A DNA stretch of 64,000 nt, from NCBI GenBank assembly GCA_035624785.1, contig DASPQV010000025.1, forward strand, positions 1-64,000, in the 5' to 3' direction. This DNA comes from JAJZNI01 sp035624785 (GTDB lineage: Bacteria > Chloroflexota > Dormibacteria > Aeolococcales > Aeolococcaceae). Under the pieces are notes generated by a model. It was not told where the DNA came from. It was given only the letters and a program-made list of their open reading frames with translations, and ran no database searches. Made by a program: the position numbers and the translations under genes. How positions within the stretch are numbered: the stretch's first letter is position 1; each line of letters opens with the position of its first letter. Shown in pieces: positions 49,742 through 58,096 of the stretch.

Positions 49742-50701
49742 TCAGATGCCGTCGACGCCAGCCGCTCGGCGGTCGACCCGGGCCACCAAAGCGCTGAGGC
49801 CCCGGCGCGCCGACGGCCCGGGCTCGCCGGCGGCGCGGTCGAGGTCGGCGACCAGGGTGGCGGCGGTCATCTCGAGTGGCTGGAGGGCATCAACGAGGCG
49901 ACGCAGCGCGGCGTCCAGCTGGGCCTGACCGTCGAAATCGCGTGGCCGCTGTCCCCGAGGACGTCGGGCCATCGCCTCCCGCACCAGCGAGCGGAGATCG
50001 TCCAGGTCCCGCCGGCTGGCCGACGCCAGGTCCGCGGGCGGCAGGATGCCGGCGTCGCAGAGCCGGGCTCGGCCGTCGATCCCAATGATGACGTTGCCGG
50101 GATGGACCGCCCCGTGAGCGAGCCCCGCCGAGTGCAGCGCCGCCAGGGCCGCCCCGACGTCATGGGCGATCGCCACCACCTGCGGGGAGCTGAGACCGGC
50201 CACCGTCAGCAGGCGGCGGAGGGGCGTTCCGCTGCTGAAGCGGCGCACCACCCAGGTGGACCCCGCGGCGAGCACCTGGGTGGGGGTGAGCAGGCTCGGC
50301 TCGCGCAGCGACACCAGACGGATGAGCTCGCTGACGCCGACGCCCTGGAGGTGGACGGGACGCTCGGGGAGGCGGCGGGCGACCCGGACCTCCCCGGAGG
50401 GGCCCCGAGCCAGCCATGTCCGGGAGCGGCCCGCCTCACCCAGGAGCGAGACGAGCCGGAGTCCGGTCTCCTCGACCTCGGCCTGGTCTCGGGCGAGTAC
50501 CGCGGCCGGCACCGTCCAGCCCGGCTGCCTGGCTCCCGTTTCTCGGTATCGCGGCCCGAAACCCAGGTCAGCTCGGTCCCCGAGGTCAGGGGCCCGCGGC
50601 TGAAGCGGAGCGGCGGACCTTGCCGGGGCCGGCCCCGGGAGCGGGTCCGCGCGTGAAGCGACAGAGCCGCGCCTGCCGACGGTCGGTGGGAGAGATCTCA
50701 C
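49742..50701 (-). CDS. Protein kinase-fold pseudokinase
   Basis: 319 residues from GTG 50701, with GGAGGAGG four to five bases upstream. The first about 70 residues are disordered and Pro/Arg-rich. The kinase-like part starts LRLVSLLGEAGRSRTWLARG with a loose Gly loop; VRVARRLP stands where the VAIK Lys is expected (Arg here). The catalytic loop reads LAHGAVHPGNVIIGIDG: HRD is HGA, so the catalytic Asp is missing although the Asn remains. DFG is DAG (RLCDAGILPP). Phosphotransfer is unlikely; it may act as an allosteric or scaffold protein. Nearest genes are a transporter and a cell-wall hydrolase. Confidence 0.75.
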   Translation of the reverse strand: MRSLPPTVGRRGSVASRADPLPGPAPARSAAPLQPRAPDLGDRADLGFGPRYRETGARQPGWTVPAAVLARDQAEVEETGLRLVSLLGEAGRSRTWLARGPSGEVRVARRLPERPVHLQGVGVSELIRLVSLREPSLLTPTQVLAAGSTWVVRRFSSGTPLRRLLTVAGLSSPQVVAIAHDVGAALAALHSAGLAHGAVHPGNVIIGIDGRARLCDAGILPPADLASASRRDLDDLRSLVREAMARRPRGQRPRDFDGQAQLDAALRRLVDALQPLEMTAATLVADLDRAAGEPGPSARRGLSALVARVDRRAAGVDGI

Positions 50702-50861
50702 CCGGCCTCCTCCAACGCCCACCCGGGCCGCCGCCCCGAAGCGGGGGCAGCCGACCCATCATCGCTCGCCCGGCGCCGGCCGGGAAGGGGCTAGTACTGC
50801 GTACTGAGCCGTCCTCCGGTCGGAGCTCGAGCCTGTGGCTCGGCGCCTCCCTCCGTCGGGC

Positions 50862-52019
50862 TCAGTAGATGAAGCCCTCGACGTCCTGGAGGGTGGTGAC
50901 CTCGCGCTGGTCGAGGACCCCGGGGACCTCGAAGTAGTTGGCCTCGTCGACCGTGAAATCGCTGGGGCCGGCGACGCCGACCACGTAGGCGACGTGACCG
51001 AAGCCGCTGTAGCCGTTGCCGGGCCCCCAGACCACGATGGACCCGGGACGCGGTGACCCGCCGGTCGGAACACCTTGCGCGGCGGCGTTGCCAAACCATT
51101 GATCGGCATTGCCGGACCAGGTCACGTTGCGCAGCGAGGCGACGTACCAGGTGCACTGACCCCAAGGGAAGAGGTCATTGGTGGGACCGAAGGCAAAGGG
51201 CGGAAGCGCTCCGTTGGTGGTGATGTGCCCCCGCGCCGCCGCGGCTGCCGCGGCCGCGGCGGCCGCCTCCTCGGCGGCCCGCTGCTCGGCGCGGACCTTG
51301 TTGATCTGGCCCATGATGCTCTGGCGCTGGCTGACCAGCTGGGCTGCCTGTCCGGTCAGCGAGCGCTCCTCCTGCTGCAGCTGGGCCTCCTGAGCCTGGA
51401 GCTGGGCCTCGAGAGCCTGGAGCTGCTGCTCGGCCTGGTTGGCCGCAGCGAGCTGGGTCTGCTGAGATTGCTTGAGAGCCTGGAGCGCCGCCTCGTCCGC
51501 CTGGACGGCGGCGATCAGCTGCTGGAACTTCTGGCTAACCGTGGTGGCGCTGTCCAGCTTGTTCATGAAGTCGTCGATGCTCCGGCTGTCTACCAGCCCG
51601 GCGACGACGCTGGTGCCTCCCGTGGTGTAGATGGCGACCATGACCTGGGAGAGCTGTCCCTGGTCCTTGTCCAGCCGCGCGGTGTCCACCTGGATCTGGG
51701 CGTCCGTGTTGGCCAGCTGGGTGTTGAGCTGGGTTATCTGGCTCTCGACGGCATCGAGACTGGCCTGGGTCTGGGCGACCTTTCCCTGGAGGGCGGCGAC
51801 CTGACCGCTCACCGCCGCCTGCTGGCCCTGCAACCCCTTGATCTGGCTGCCGATGCTGGCGTACTTGGCCTGCAGGGCGGCGATCTGCTGATCGTAGGAA
51901 TCGGCGAGCCGGAACGACGGAAGCGCCACCCGGGCAGACGGAGCAATGAGGACGGCGACCGCTCCGGTCAGCAAGAGCGCCAGGGCAAGGCGTCGGACGG
52001 CGCAGATGAGTGCTCGCAT
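50862..52019 (-). CDS. CwlO/PcsB-like coiled-coil peptidoglycan hydrolase with CHAP domain
   Basis: 385 residues from ATG 52019; the frame extending to 52577 runs inside the divergent gene and is rejected. A signal helix (LALALLLTGAVAVLIAPSAR) is followed by a long coiled coil (about 40-250, LQAKYASIGSQIKGLQGQQA and so on) with an Ala run. The C-terminal CHAP amidase/endopeptidase has PWGQCTWYVAS (Cys) and GFGHVAYVVG (His). Proteins of this build (PcsB, CwlO with a different catalytic domain) cut peptide cross-links at the wall and are switched on by FtsEX through the coiled coil. FtsEX genes are not in the window. A WalR-type box lies upstream. Confidence 0.88.
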   Translation of the reverse strand: MRALICAVRRLALALLLTGAVAVLIAPSARVALPSFRLADSYDQQIAALQAKYASIGSQIKGLQGQQAAVSGQVAALQGKVAQTQASLDAVESQITQLNTQLANTDAQIQVDTARLDKDQGQLSQVMVAIYTTGGTSVVAGLVDSRSIDDFMNKLDSATTVSQKFQQLIAAVQADEAALQALKQSQQTQLAAANQAEQQLQALEAQLQAQEAQLQQEERSLTGQAAQLVSQRQSIMGQINKVRAEQRAAEEAAAAAAAAAAARGHITTNGALPPFAFGPTNDLFPWGQCTWYVASLRNVTWSGNADQWFGNAAAQGVPTGGSPRPGSIVVWGPGNGYSGFGHVAYVVGVAGPSDFTVDEANYFEVPGVLDQREVTTLQDVEGFIY

Positions 52020-52083
52020 CTCCGGCTGTTCGGGCGCGCAGGCTACCAGCAGATCGCCATCCTGGGGCGCGCCTTCAGTGACT

Positions 52084-52100
52084 TGTAACACCGGTGTAAC
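52084..52100. promoter_or_regulatory. WalR-type direct repeat TGTAAC-ACCGG-TGTAAC
   Basis: Two identical hexamers, 52084-52089 and 52095-52100, are separated by five bases. This fits the WalR consensus TGTWAH-N5-TGTWAH exactly. It lies in the divergent region between the CwlO-like hydrolase (start 52019) and the CBS-citrate synthase (start 52200), 65-80 bases from the hydrolase start. CwlO-type hydrolases are classic WalR targets in Firmicutes. No WalR gene is in the window, and other OmpR-type regulators use similar 11-base repeats. Confidence 0.5.
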
Positions 52101-52199
52101 GAGGGATGGTGTGTCAACGGGGCTCACGCGTCGAACGGAGCGTTGCGCGAACGGGAGTAGAGTGGAGTTCGCTATCGCGCAACTGGGAGGGAAGCCGAG

Positions 52200-53756
52200 G
52201 TGAGCCAGGCGCTCAGGATCCGAGACCTCATGCATGCGCCGGCGGTCACGGTCACCGCCGGCATCACCCTTTCCGATGCGGCGCACGTGCTCGACGAGCG
52301 CAAGGTCGGAGCCGCCGCGGTCATCGATCACCGTGGCCGGCTGGAGGGAATGGTCACCGAGCGAGACCTGCTGCGCACGGTCAGCCAGGGAATCGACCCG
52401 CACGGCACAACCGTGGGGGAGGTCATGTCCACCGACCCGGTGAGCGTCGGGGCCGACGAACCCCTGGCCCATGCCCTGGAGATCTTTCGCCAGCGGCGGT
52501 TCCGCCACCTGCCGGTCCTGGAGAACGGGGGCGTCGCCGGCATTCTCTCGATCCGGCACGTGGTGCGGGCGGCCCACATCGAGGAGGTCAAGCCGGCCGG
52601 CTCAGCGCCACCGGATCTGGCCCCGCCAGGCCTGGAGGGCGTCGCCGTGGCCGAGACCACGGTGGGCGACGTCCGCGGCGAGGAGGGCTTCTACCACTAC
52701 CGCGGCTACGACGCCACCCAGCTGGCCCGGCGGTGCTCGTTCGAGCAGGTGTGGCATCTGCTGATTCGCGGCACCCTGCCCGACGACGAGGAGCTGCGGC
52801 GCTTCCGCGGGGCGTCGGTGGCGGACCGGCGCCTGCCCGAGGGCGTCGAGGACATCGTGGACCGGATCGCCCGCCTGCCCCGCTACTCGCCTCTGGAAGC
52901 GCTGCGGAGCGCCGTCTCGGTGTGCGCCGCCGCGCTCCATTTCCGTCCCACCCTCGACCTCGACGGTTTCCAGGTGCGCGCCGACGCGCTGCGGATGGCA
53001 GCGCTGACACCGGTGCTGCTGATGCGGATGCACCGGGTCCACCTCGGCCTCGACCCGGTTGACCCCGACCCCCGTCTCGGCTACGCGGCCTCCTATCTCC
53101 AGATGCTGACGGGGGAGACGCCCGACCCCAAGATGGCCCTCGCCCTCGAGAAGTACCTGATCCTGGTGATGGATCACGGCTTCAACGCCAGCACCTTCAC
53201 CGCCCGGGTCATCACCTCGACAGGGAGCGACATGGGCGCCGCCCTGACCGGAGCCATCGGGGCCCTGGCCGGCCCACTGCACGGCGGTGCGCCCTCCCGG
53301 GCCCTCGACACCCTGGACGCCATCGGCACGCCGGAACGCGCCGACGACTACCTGCGTGAGGAGATCCTCTCTGGCCGCCGGGTGATGGGCTTTGGTCACC
53401 GCGTCTACAAGACGGACGACCCCCGCTCGGTGCTCCTCCATGAGGTGGCCCGGGAGATCGGCGGCGAGCAGACCGCCTTCGCGGAGCAGGTGGAGGCGAC
53501 CGCGCTCAGGGCTCTCAACGAGTTGAAGCCAGGGCGGCGCCTGTACACCAACGTGGAGTTCTACTCCGGGGTGGTGATGAACTCCGTGGGGCTGCCTCGC
53601 GACATGTTCACGCCGACCTTCGCCTGCAGCCGCACGGTGGGCTGGACCGCCGCGATCGCCGAACAGGCCTCCAACAACCGGTTGATCCGGCCGTCGGCCA
53701 TCTACGTCGGGCCGGAGGCGCCCCGGCCGCTTCCCGAGGGCTACGCATACGGCTGA
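52200..53756 (+). CDS. Citrate synthase with N-terminal CBS-domain pair
   Basis: 518 residues from GTG 52200, with GGAGGGAAG upstream. Residues about 5-125 are two CBS domains (LMHAPAVTVTAGITLSDAAH; VMSTDPVSVGADEPLAHALE then RHLPVLENGGVAGIL). After a short linker comes a type II-like citrate synthase: GYDATQLARRCSFEQVWHLL, DHGFNASTF, GPLHGGAP (His361) and GFGHRVYKTDDPR (His400). The third catalytic position, normally Asp in NVDFYSG, is Glu453 (NVEFYSGVV). CBS pairs bind adenosyl ligands, so activity may answer to energy state. It could make citrate or 2-methylcitrate. The Glu substitution leaves catalytic efficiency open. Confidence 0.9.
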   Translation: MSQALRIRDLMHAPAVTVTAGITLSDAAHVLDERKVGAAAVIDHRGRLEGMVTERDLLRTVSQGIDPHGTTVGEVMSTDPVSVGADEPLAHALEIFRQRRFRHLPVLENGGVAGILSIRHVVRAAHIEEVKPAGSAPPDLAPPGLEGVAVAETTVGDVRGEEGFYHYRGYDATQLARRCSFEQVWHLLIRGTLPDDEELRRFRGASVADRRLPEGVEDIVDRIARLPRYSPLEALRSAVSVCAAALHFRPTLDLDGFQVRADALRMAALTPVLLMRMHRVHLGLDPVDPDPRLGYAASYLQMLTGETPDPKMALALEKYLILVMDHGFNASTFTARVITSTGSDMGAALTGAIGALAGPLHGGAPSRALDTLDAIGTPERADDYLREEILSGRRVMGFGHRVYKTDDPRSVLLHEVAREIGGEQTAFAEQVEATALRALNELKPGRRLYTNVEFYSGVVMNSVGLPRDMFTPTFACSRTVGWTAAIAEQASNNRLIRPSAIYVGPEAPRPLPEGYAYG

Positions 53757-53773
53757 GAGCGCCTCCCGGCCCC

Positions 53774-53868
53774 GGTGACCGGTGACACTGGGCAAAGGGC
53801 GCCGGCTTGGTGACCGGGTGACCCTGGGCGAGGCGCCGGCTTGGTGTCCGGTGACCCCGGGCGAGGCG
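53774..53868. repeat. Tandem repeat, about 2.7 copies of a 34-35 base unit
   Basis: Unit 1 (53774-53808) and unit 2 (53809-53842) share GGTGACCGG...GGGC...GGCGCCGGCTT. Unit 3 (53843-53868) is partial (GGTGTCCGGTGACC...GGGCGAGGCGG). It starts about 18 bases after the citrate synthase stop. It may be a transcript end or slippage product. The gap 53757-54071 holds this repeat and the palindrome at 53894 and no gene. Confidence 0.6.
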
Positions 53869-53893
53869 GTGGTGGGCACGGTGGTCACCCGGC

Positions 53894-53917
53894 TTTCATT
53901 CAATCAAATGAATGAAA
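53894..53917. promoter_or_regulatory. A/T-rich palindrome TTTCATTCA-N6-TGAATGAAA
   Basis: Nine-base perfect arms around ATCAAA, an A/T island in GC-rich DNA, about 155 bases before the PEBP gene start. The form is that of a TetR- or MarR-type operator. No such regulator gene is adjacent. Confidence 0.55.
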
Positions 53918-54071
53918 CGGCCTCACCGCAGACGGCGGCGGTGCCGGCCTCGCGGCAGAGGAGGGTCGCTGGGTGGCGCCAGCGGGGCCGCGCCGGCGAA
54001 CGGCGCCTGACGCCAGAGGTGCAGCCGGCGCAGAATGGCTCGTCGGTGTTCCGTTGGATGAGGAGGGCAAC

Positions 54072-54611
54072 ATGCCGGCGCTGATGCGCACCCAGCCGCC
54101 CGATCCCTACGACCTCCTCCTCGAGGTCGCGTCATTCACCCTGACCAGCGACGACATCCGGGATGGCGAAACCCTGCCGAGGGCGCACGTACATGACAGC
54201 GCCGGCGGTGAGAACCGGAGCCCACAGCTGCGCTGGAGCGGTCACCCGGTGGAGACCCAGGGTTTCGTGGTGACCTGCTTCGATCCCGACGCCCCGACCG
54301 CGAGCGGGTTCTGGCACTGGGTCCTGGTCGGCATCCCCGCCGACGTCACCGAGCTCCCCCAGGGCGCCGGCGATGCCAAAGCACCCCTGCCCCCAGGGGC
54401 CTTCCATGTCCGCAACGACTTCGGGAGCCCCGCCTATGGCGGTGCGGCGCCGCCCCCGGGCGACCGGCCGCACCGCTACATATTCGCGGTGCACGCCCTG
54501 GACACCGACCGGCTCGGGGTGGAGAGGACGGTCTCTCCCGCCGTCGTCGGCTTCAACCTGGCCTTCCACACTCTGGCCAGGGCGACCCTTCGGGCGACGT
54601 ACCAGCGCTGA
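54072..54611 (+). CDS. YbhB/YbcL family PEBP (Raf kinase inhibitor-like) protein
   Basis: 179 residues from ATG 54072, preceded by AGGAGG with five bases between. The PEBP signature is FDPDAPTASGFWHWVLVGIP, then YGGAAPPPGDRPHRYIFAVH, which form the anion/phospholipid-binding pocket. Bacterial members are cytoplasmic with poorly known ligands. The Asp-Pro-Asp-Ala-Pro and Gly-x-Arg-x-His pieces are intact. The gene seems to be a single transcription unit behind an A/T-rich palindrome. Confidence 0.9.
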   Translation: MPALMRTQPPDPYDLLLEVASFTLTSDDIRDGETLPRAHVHDSAGGENRSPQLRWSGHPVETQGFVVTCFDPDAPTASGFWHWVLVGIPADVTELPQGAGDAKAPLPPGAFHVRNDFGSPAYGGAAPPPGDRPHRYIFAVHALDTDRLGVERTVSPAVVGFNLAFHTLARATLRATYQR

Positions 54612-54708
54612 CGCCGGGAACAGAGGTTCCGAGCCTGGGCCTCGGCCCGCCGCTTGCCTTCCGGGGCGGGCGGGGACGCAGTGCCCTCCTTCAGGACAAA
54701 GCGGCCCC

Positions 54709-54724
54709 AGGCGGCATGCCGCCT
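54709..54724. promoter_or_regulatory. Perfect 16-bp palindrome upstream of acetyl-CoA synthetase
   Basis: AGGCGGCATGCCGCCT, centred between the PEBP stop and the synthetase start in the otherwise featureless gap 54612-54891. A TAGGAT (-10-like) follows about 14 bases later at 54738-54743. It could be an operator for the synthetase, or a stem ending the PEBP message. The rest of the gap shows nothing else. Confidence 0.35.
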
Positions 54725-54891
54725 AGGGAGAATTCGCTAGGATGCGGCGCGGCACCGGTCAGCGGTGCTTGACCCCGCCATGCCACCGATCCACCATGGC
54801 ACCAGGAGGCACGGGGTCGGTCGGGTCTGAGGTCTGTCCGAGTGTCCGGCTGCAAACGCCGGGGCCGGGCCAACCCTTAGGGAGGTGAGCG

Positions 54892-57003
54892 ATGGCGATA
54901 GGCGAGGAGCAGGAGCTTTCCGAGGCGCAAATCGCAGTCCACTGGCGCGAAGAGGAGTACATCCAACCCCCGGCCAGCTTCGTCGAACAGGCGAACGCCA
55001 AGGACCCGGCCATCCTGGAGCGGTTCGCGGAAGACAGATTCCCGGAGTGCTTCCGTGAGTACGGCGACATGCTGGCCTGGGACAAGCAGTGGACCACCAC
55101 CCTGGATGCCAGCAACCCCCCCTTCTGGAAGTGGTTCGCGGGTGGCCAGCTCAACGCCTGCTACAACTGCGTAGATCGCCATCTGGAGACCCGGCCCAAT
55201 CAGGCCGCCATCCTGTTCGTTCCCGAGCCTGAGAGCGAGGTGACCGAGGCGATCACCTACCGGGAGCTGCACCAGCGGGTCAATGAGTTCGCGGCCATGC
55301 TCCGCGACTTCTGCGGGGTCAAGGCTGGCGACCGCGTCACCTTCCACCTGCCCATGGTCGCCGAGCTTGCCGTGGCCATGCTCGCCTGCGCCCGCCTGGG
55401 GGTGATCCACTGCGAGGTCTTCGGCGGCTTCAGCGGCCAGGCCTGCGGCGAGCGGATCGCGGACTCCAAGAGCCACATCCTGGTGACCATCGACGGCTAC
55501 TACCGCAGCGGCGACCTGATCGACCACAAGTCGAAGGCGGACGAATCGGTGGCCAAGGCGGCGGAGCTCGGCCAGAAGGTGGACAAGGTGCTGGTCTTCC
55601 GCCGGCACGCGGGCCAGTACGCGTCCAAGAGCCCGATGGTCGAGGGTCGCGACTTCTTCGTCGACGATGTCCTGAAGGACTACCGGGACGCGGTCGTGCC
55701 GCCCGTCTCCATGCCCGCCGAGGCGCCTCTCTTCCTGATGTACACGAGCGGCACCACCGGGCGGCCCAAGGGAGTCCAGCACTCGACCGGCGGCTACCTC
55801 GCCTACGTGACCGGGACGGCCAAGTACTACCAGGACATCCACCCCACCGACACCTACTGGTGCCTGGCCGACATCGGCTGGATCACCGGCCACTCGTACA
55901 TCGTGTACGGGCCGCTCTCGCTGGGCACCACCAGCGTCATCTACGAGGGGGTGCCGACCTATCCCGACGCCGGACGGCCGTGGCGGATCGCCGAGCGGCT
56001 GGGAGTCACCATCTTCCACACCGCGCCGACCTCGATCCGCATGCTGCGCAAGCTGGGACCCGACGAGCCGGCCAAGTACCACTACCACTTCAAGCACATG
56101 ACCACGGTCGGCGAGCCCATCGAGCCGGACGTCTGGCGCTGGTATCACACGGTGGTCGGCAAGGGCGAGGCAGCAATCGTCGACACCTGGTGGCAGACGG
56201 AGACCGGCGGCTTCCTGGGATCGACCCTGCCCGCCGTCCAGCCGATGAAGCCGGGCAGCTGCGGCCCGGGAGTGCTGGGCATCTACCCGGAGATCCTGGA
56301 CGAGGAGGGCCAGGTGGTCCCGGCAGGGAGCGGCAAGGCCGGCAACATCTGCATCCGCAACCCCTGGCCGGGAATCATGCAGACGATCTGGGGTCAGCCC
56401 GAGCGCTTCATCCAGATCTACTACGAGAAGTACAACCGCGACAAGGACAGCAAGGACTGGCACGAGTGGCCGTACTTCGCGGGTGACGGCGCGGTCCAGG
56501 CGGCCGACGGCTACTTCCGGATCCTGGGCCGGGTCGACGACGTGATCAACGTCGCCGGCCACCGCCTGGGCACCAAGGAGATCGAGTCGGCGAGCATCAC
56601 CGTCGAGGAGGTGGCCGAGGCGGCGGCGGTGCCCGTTGTGGACGAGATCCGGGGCAAGGTGGTCGAGATGTACGTCTCGCTCAAGCCCGGGTACGAGGCC
56701 AGCCCGGAGCTGGAGAAGAAGGTGATGCTGGCGATCGAGAACGAGATCGGCAAGATCGCCCGTCCCAAGAACGTCTGGATCGTGCCCGACATGCCCAAGA
56801 CCCGGTCGGGCAAGATCATGCGGCGGGTCATCGCCGGGATCTCCAACTTCACCGACGTGGGAGACATCACCACCCTGGCCAATCCCGAGGTGGTGGAGCA
56901 GATCAGGCAGCACGTCCAGGGTGAGAAGTTCGCCCGCGGCCAGCTGCCCCGCCAGCTGTCGGAGCAGGAGCAGGCCGAGATCCGCGCCTACGGCAAGGAA
57001 TAG
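54892..57003 (+). CDS. acs: Acetyl-CoA synthetase (AMP-forming)
   Basis: 703 residues, start ATG 54892 with GGGAGGTGA three bases before. ANL-superfamily motifs: YTSGTTGRPKGVQHSTGGYL (P-loop), GVPTYPDAGRPW, DTWWQTETGG (Acs signature, Trp in the acyl pocket selects acetate), GDGAVQAADGYFRILGRVDD and C-terminal PKTRSGKIMRR, whose Lys is the site controlled by acetylation. It turns acetate, ATP and CoA into acetyl-CoA. An N-terminal region slightly longer than E. coli Acs is seen. With the citrate synthase upstream, it can feed acetate into the citric acid cycle. Confidence 0.95.
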   Translation: MAIGEEQELSEAQIAVHWREEEYIQPPASFVEQANAKDPAILERFAEDRFPECFREYGDMLAWDKQWTTTLDASNPPFWKWFAGGQLNACYNCVDRHLETRPNQAAILFVPEPESEVTEAITYRELHQRVNEFAAMLRDFCGVKAGDRVTFHLPMVAELAVAMLACARLGVIHCEVFGGFSGQACGERIADSKSHILVTIDGYYRSGDLIDHKSKADESVAKAAELGQKVDKVLVFRRHAGQYASKSPMVEGRDFFVDDVLKDYRDAVVPPVSMPAEAPLFLMYTSGTTGRPKGVQHSTGGYLAYVTGTAKYYQDIHPTDTYWCLADIGWITGHSYIVYGPLSLGTTSVIYEGVPTYPDAGRPWRIAERLGVTIFHTAPTSIRMLRKLGPDEPAKYHYHFKHMTTVGEPIEPDVWRWYHTVVGKGEAAIVDTWWQTETGGFLGSTLPAVQPMKPGSCGPGVLGIYPEILDEEGQVVPAGSGKAGNICIRNPWPGIMQTIWGQPERFIQIYYEKYNRDKDSKDWHEWPYFAGDGAVQAADGYFRILGRVDDVINVAGHRLGTKEIESASITVEEVAEAAAVPVVDEIRGKVVEMYVSLKPGYEASPELEKKVMLAIENEIGKIARPKNVWIVPDMPKTRSGKIMRRVIAGISNFTDVGDITTLANPEVVEQIRQHVQGEKFARGQLPRQLSEQEQAEIRAYGKE

Positions 57004-57022
57004 ACAGCGAGCTGAGTGCACT

Positions 57023-57058
57023 GAAGGGGAGGTCGCTGCGGCGGCCTCCCCTTCTTCG
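57023..57058 (+). terminator. Rho-independent terminator after acs
   Basis: GAAGGGGAGG (57023-57032) and CCTCCCCTTC (57045-57054) form a ten-base perfect stem with a 12-base loop, followed by a short T-rich tail. A second perfect palindrome, CCCCTCGAGGGG, lies just beyond at 57068-57079. Confidence 0.85.
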
Positions 57059-57279
57059 TATCCCTAGCCCCTCGAGGGGTGGCTACACCGCGCCGGGTCG
57101 CCCTCGAGCTCAGCAAACAAGGCCAGGTCGGCGGGGTGGGAGAACCTGACCGGAGCCTTTGCGGCCGAGGCTCGGACAGCCGAATTCGGAAAGGTGTTTA
57201 ATCTCAAGGGCCAGGAAGCCTCTCTGCGGGCGCCGCAGGCTGGTGCCTGGAAACGCACCAACAGGGAGACCACGCTCAG

Positions 57280-58053
57280 ATGGGAACCGCCTCGATCGAC
57301 CCGGGAAGCTCGATTCCCAAGTACTCGCAGCTTCGAGAGATCCTGCTCGACCTGATCGAGAGCGAGCTCGCCTACGACCAGGTCATCCCCTCGGAACGTG
57401 AGCTGGTCGACCGCTATGAGCTCTCCCGCATGACGGTGCGGCAGGCCATCAACAACCTGGTCGCCGAGGGCCGCCTCTACCGGGTGCCTGGCAAGGGGAC
57501 CTTCGTCGCCCGCCCCAAGATCGAGATGCCGCTCCGCCTCGACTCCTTTACCGAAGACATGCGCGCTCGCGGTCTGGAGCCCGGAGCCGTCGACCTCGAA
57601 CGGCGCCTGGCGCCGGCGACGGGACAGCTCCTGCGGGCCCTCAGCCTCAACCCGGGGGATACCGTCCATGTGATCACCCGGCTGCGCACCGCCGACTCCA
57701 TGCCCATGGCACTGGAGCGATCGTACGTGCCGACCCAGGTCGCCCCCGGGCTGGAGATCATCCCCCTCGCCGACCGCTCGCTCTACCAGGTTCTCGAGGA
57801 GCGATTCGGGATCGTGCTCGAGCGCGGCGAGCAGACCATTGAGGCGGGCATCGTCGACATCGCAGACGCGGCGCTCCTCGACCTCCGTCCCGGCAGCGCC
57901 GTGCTCCGCCTGCGGAGGCGGTCGTTCGCGGGCGGAAGGCCGGTCGAGTTCACGGTCTCCACCTATCGCGGCGACCGCTATCAGCTCCAGGTCGGTCTGG
58001 CCCTGCCGCGCCCCATGGCGCAGCCGGACGGCGACGGCAACGGACAGGGCTGA
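57280..58053 (+). CDS. GntR-family regulator with UTRA domain (HutC/NagR/DasR type)
   Basis: 257 residues. The winged helix is KYSQLREILLDLIESELAYD, VIPSERELVDRYELSRMTVR and QAINNLVAEGRLYRVPGKGT, then FV. The UTRA ligand domain follows (SFTEDMRARGLEPGAVDLER, MALERSYVPTQVAPGLEII). Members such as NagR/YvoA and DasR bind amino-sugar phosphates. A dre-like operator stands at 59078-59091, before the ROK regulator gene. With a transporter, PIG-L deacetylase and ROK kinase nearby, control of an amino-sugar pathway is a fair inference. Start ATG 57280 lacks a strong ribosome site. Confidence 0.9.
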   Translation: MGTASIDPGSSIPKYSQLREILLDLIESELAYDQVIPSERELVDRYELSRMTVRQAINNLVAEGRLYRVPGKGTFVARPKIEMPLRLDSFTEDMRARGLEPGAVDLERRLAPATGQLLRALSLNPGDTVHVITRLRTADSMPMALERSYVPTQVAPGLEIIPLADRSLYQVLEERFGIVLERGEQTIEAGIVDIADAALLDLRPGSAVLRLRRRSFAGGRPVEFTVSTYRGDRYQLQVGLALPRPMAQPDGDGNGQG

Positions 58054-58096
58054 CAGTCGCAGCGGCCGGCCCGCGGACGGCCGCCGATCGGGCCCC

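Noticed and set aside
52020..52577. N-terminal extension of the CwlO-like hydrolase
   Set aside because: It overlaps the divergent CBS-citrate synthase gene; the signal peptide begins at ATG 52019.
54877..57021. 714-codon minus-strand ORF opposite acs
   Set aside because: Mirror frame of a strongly conserved gene; product is Leu/Val/Asp/His-rich low complexity.
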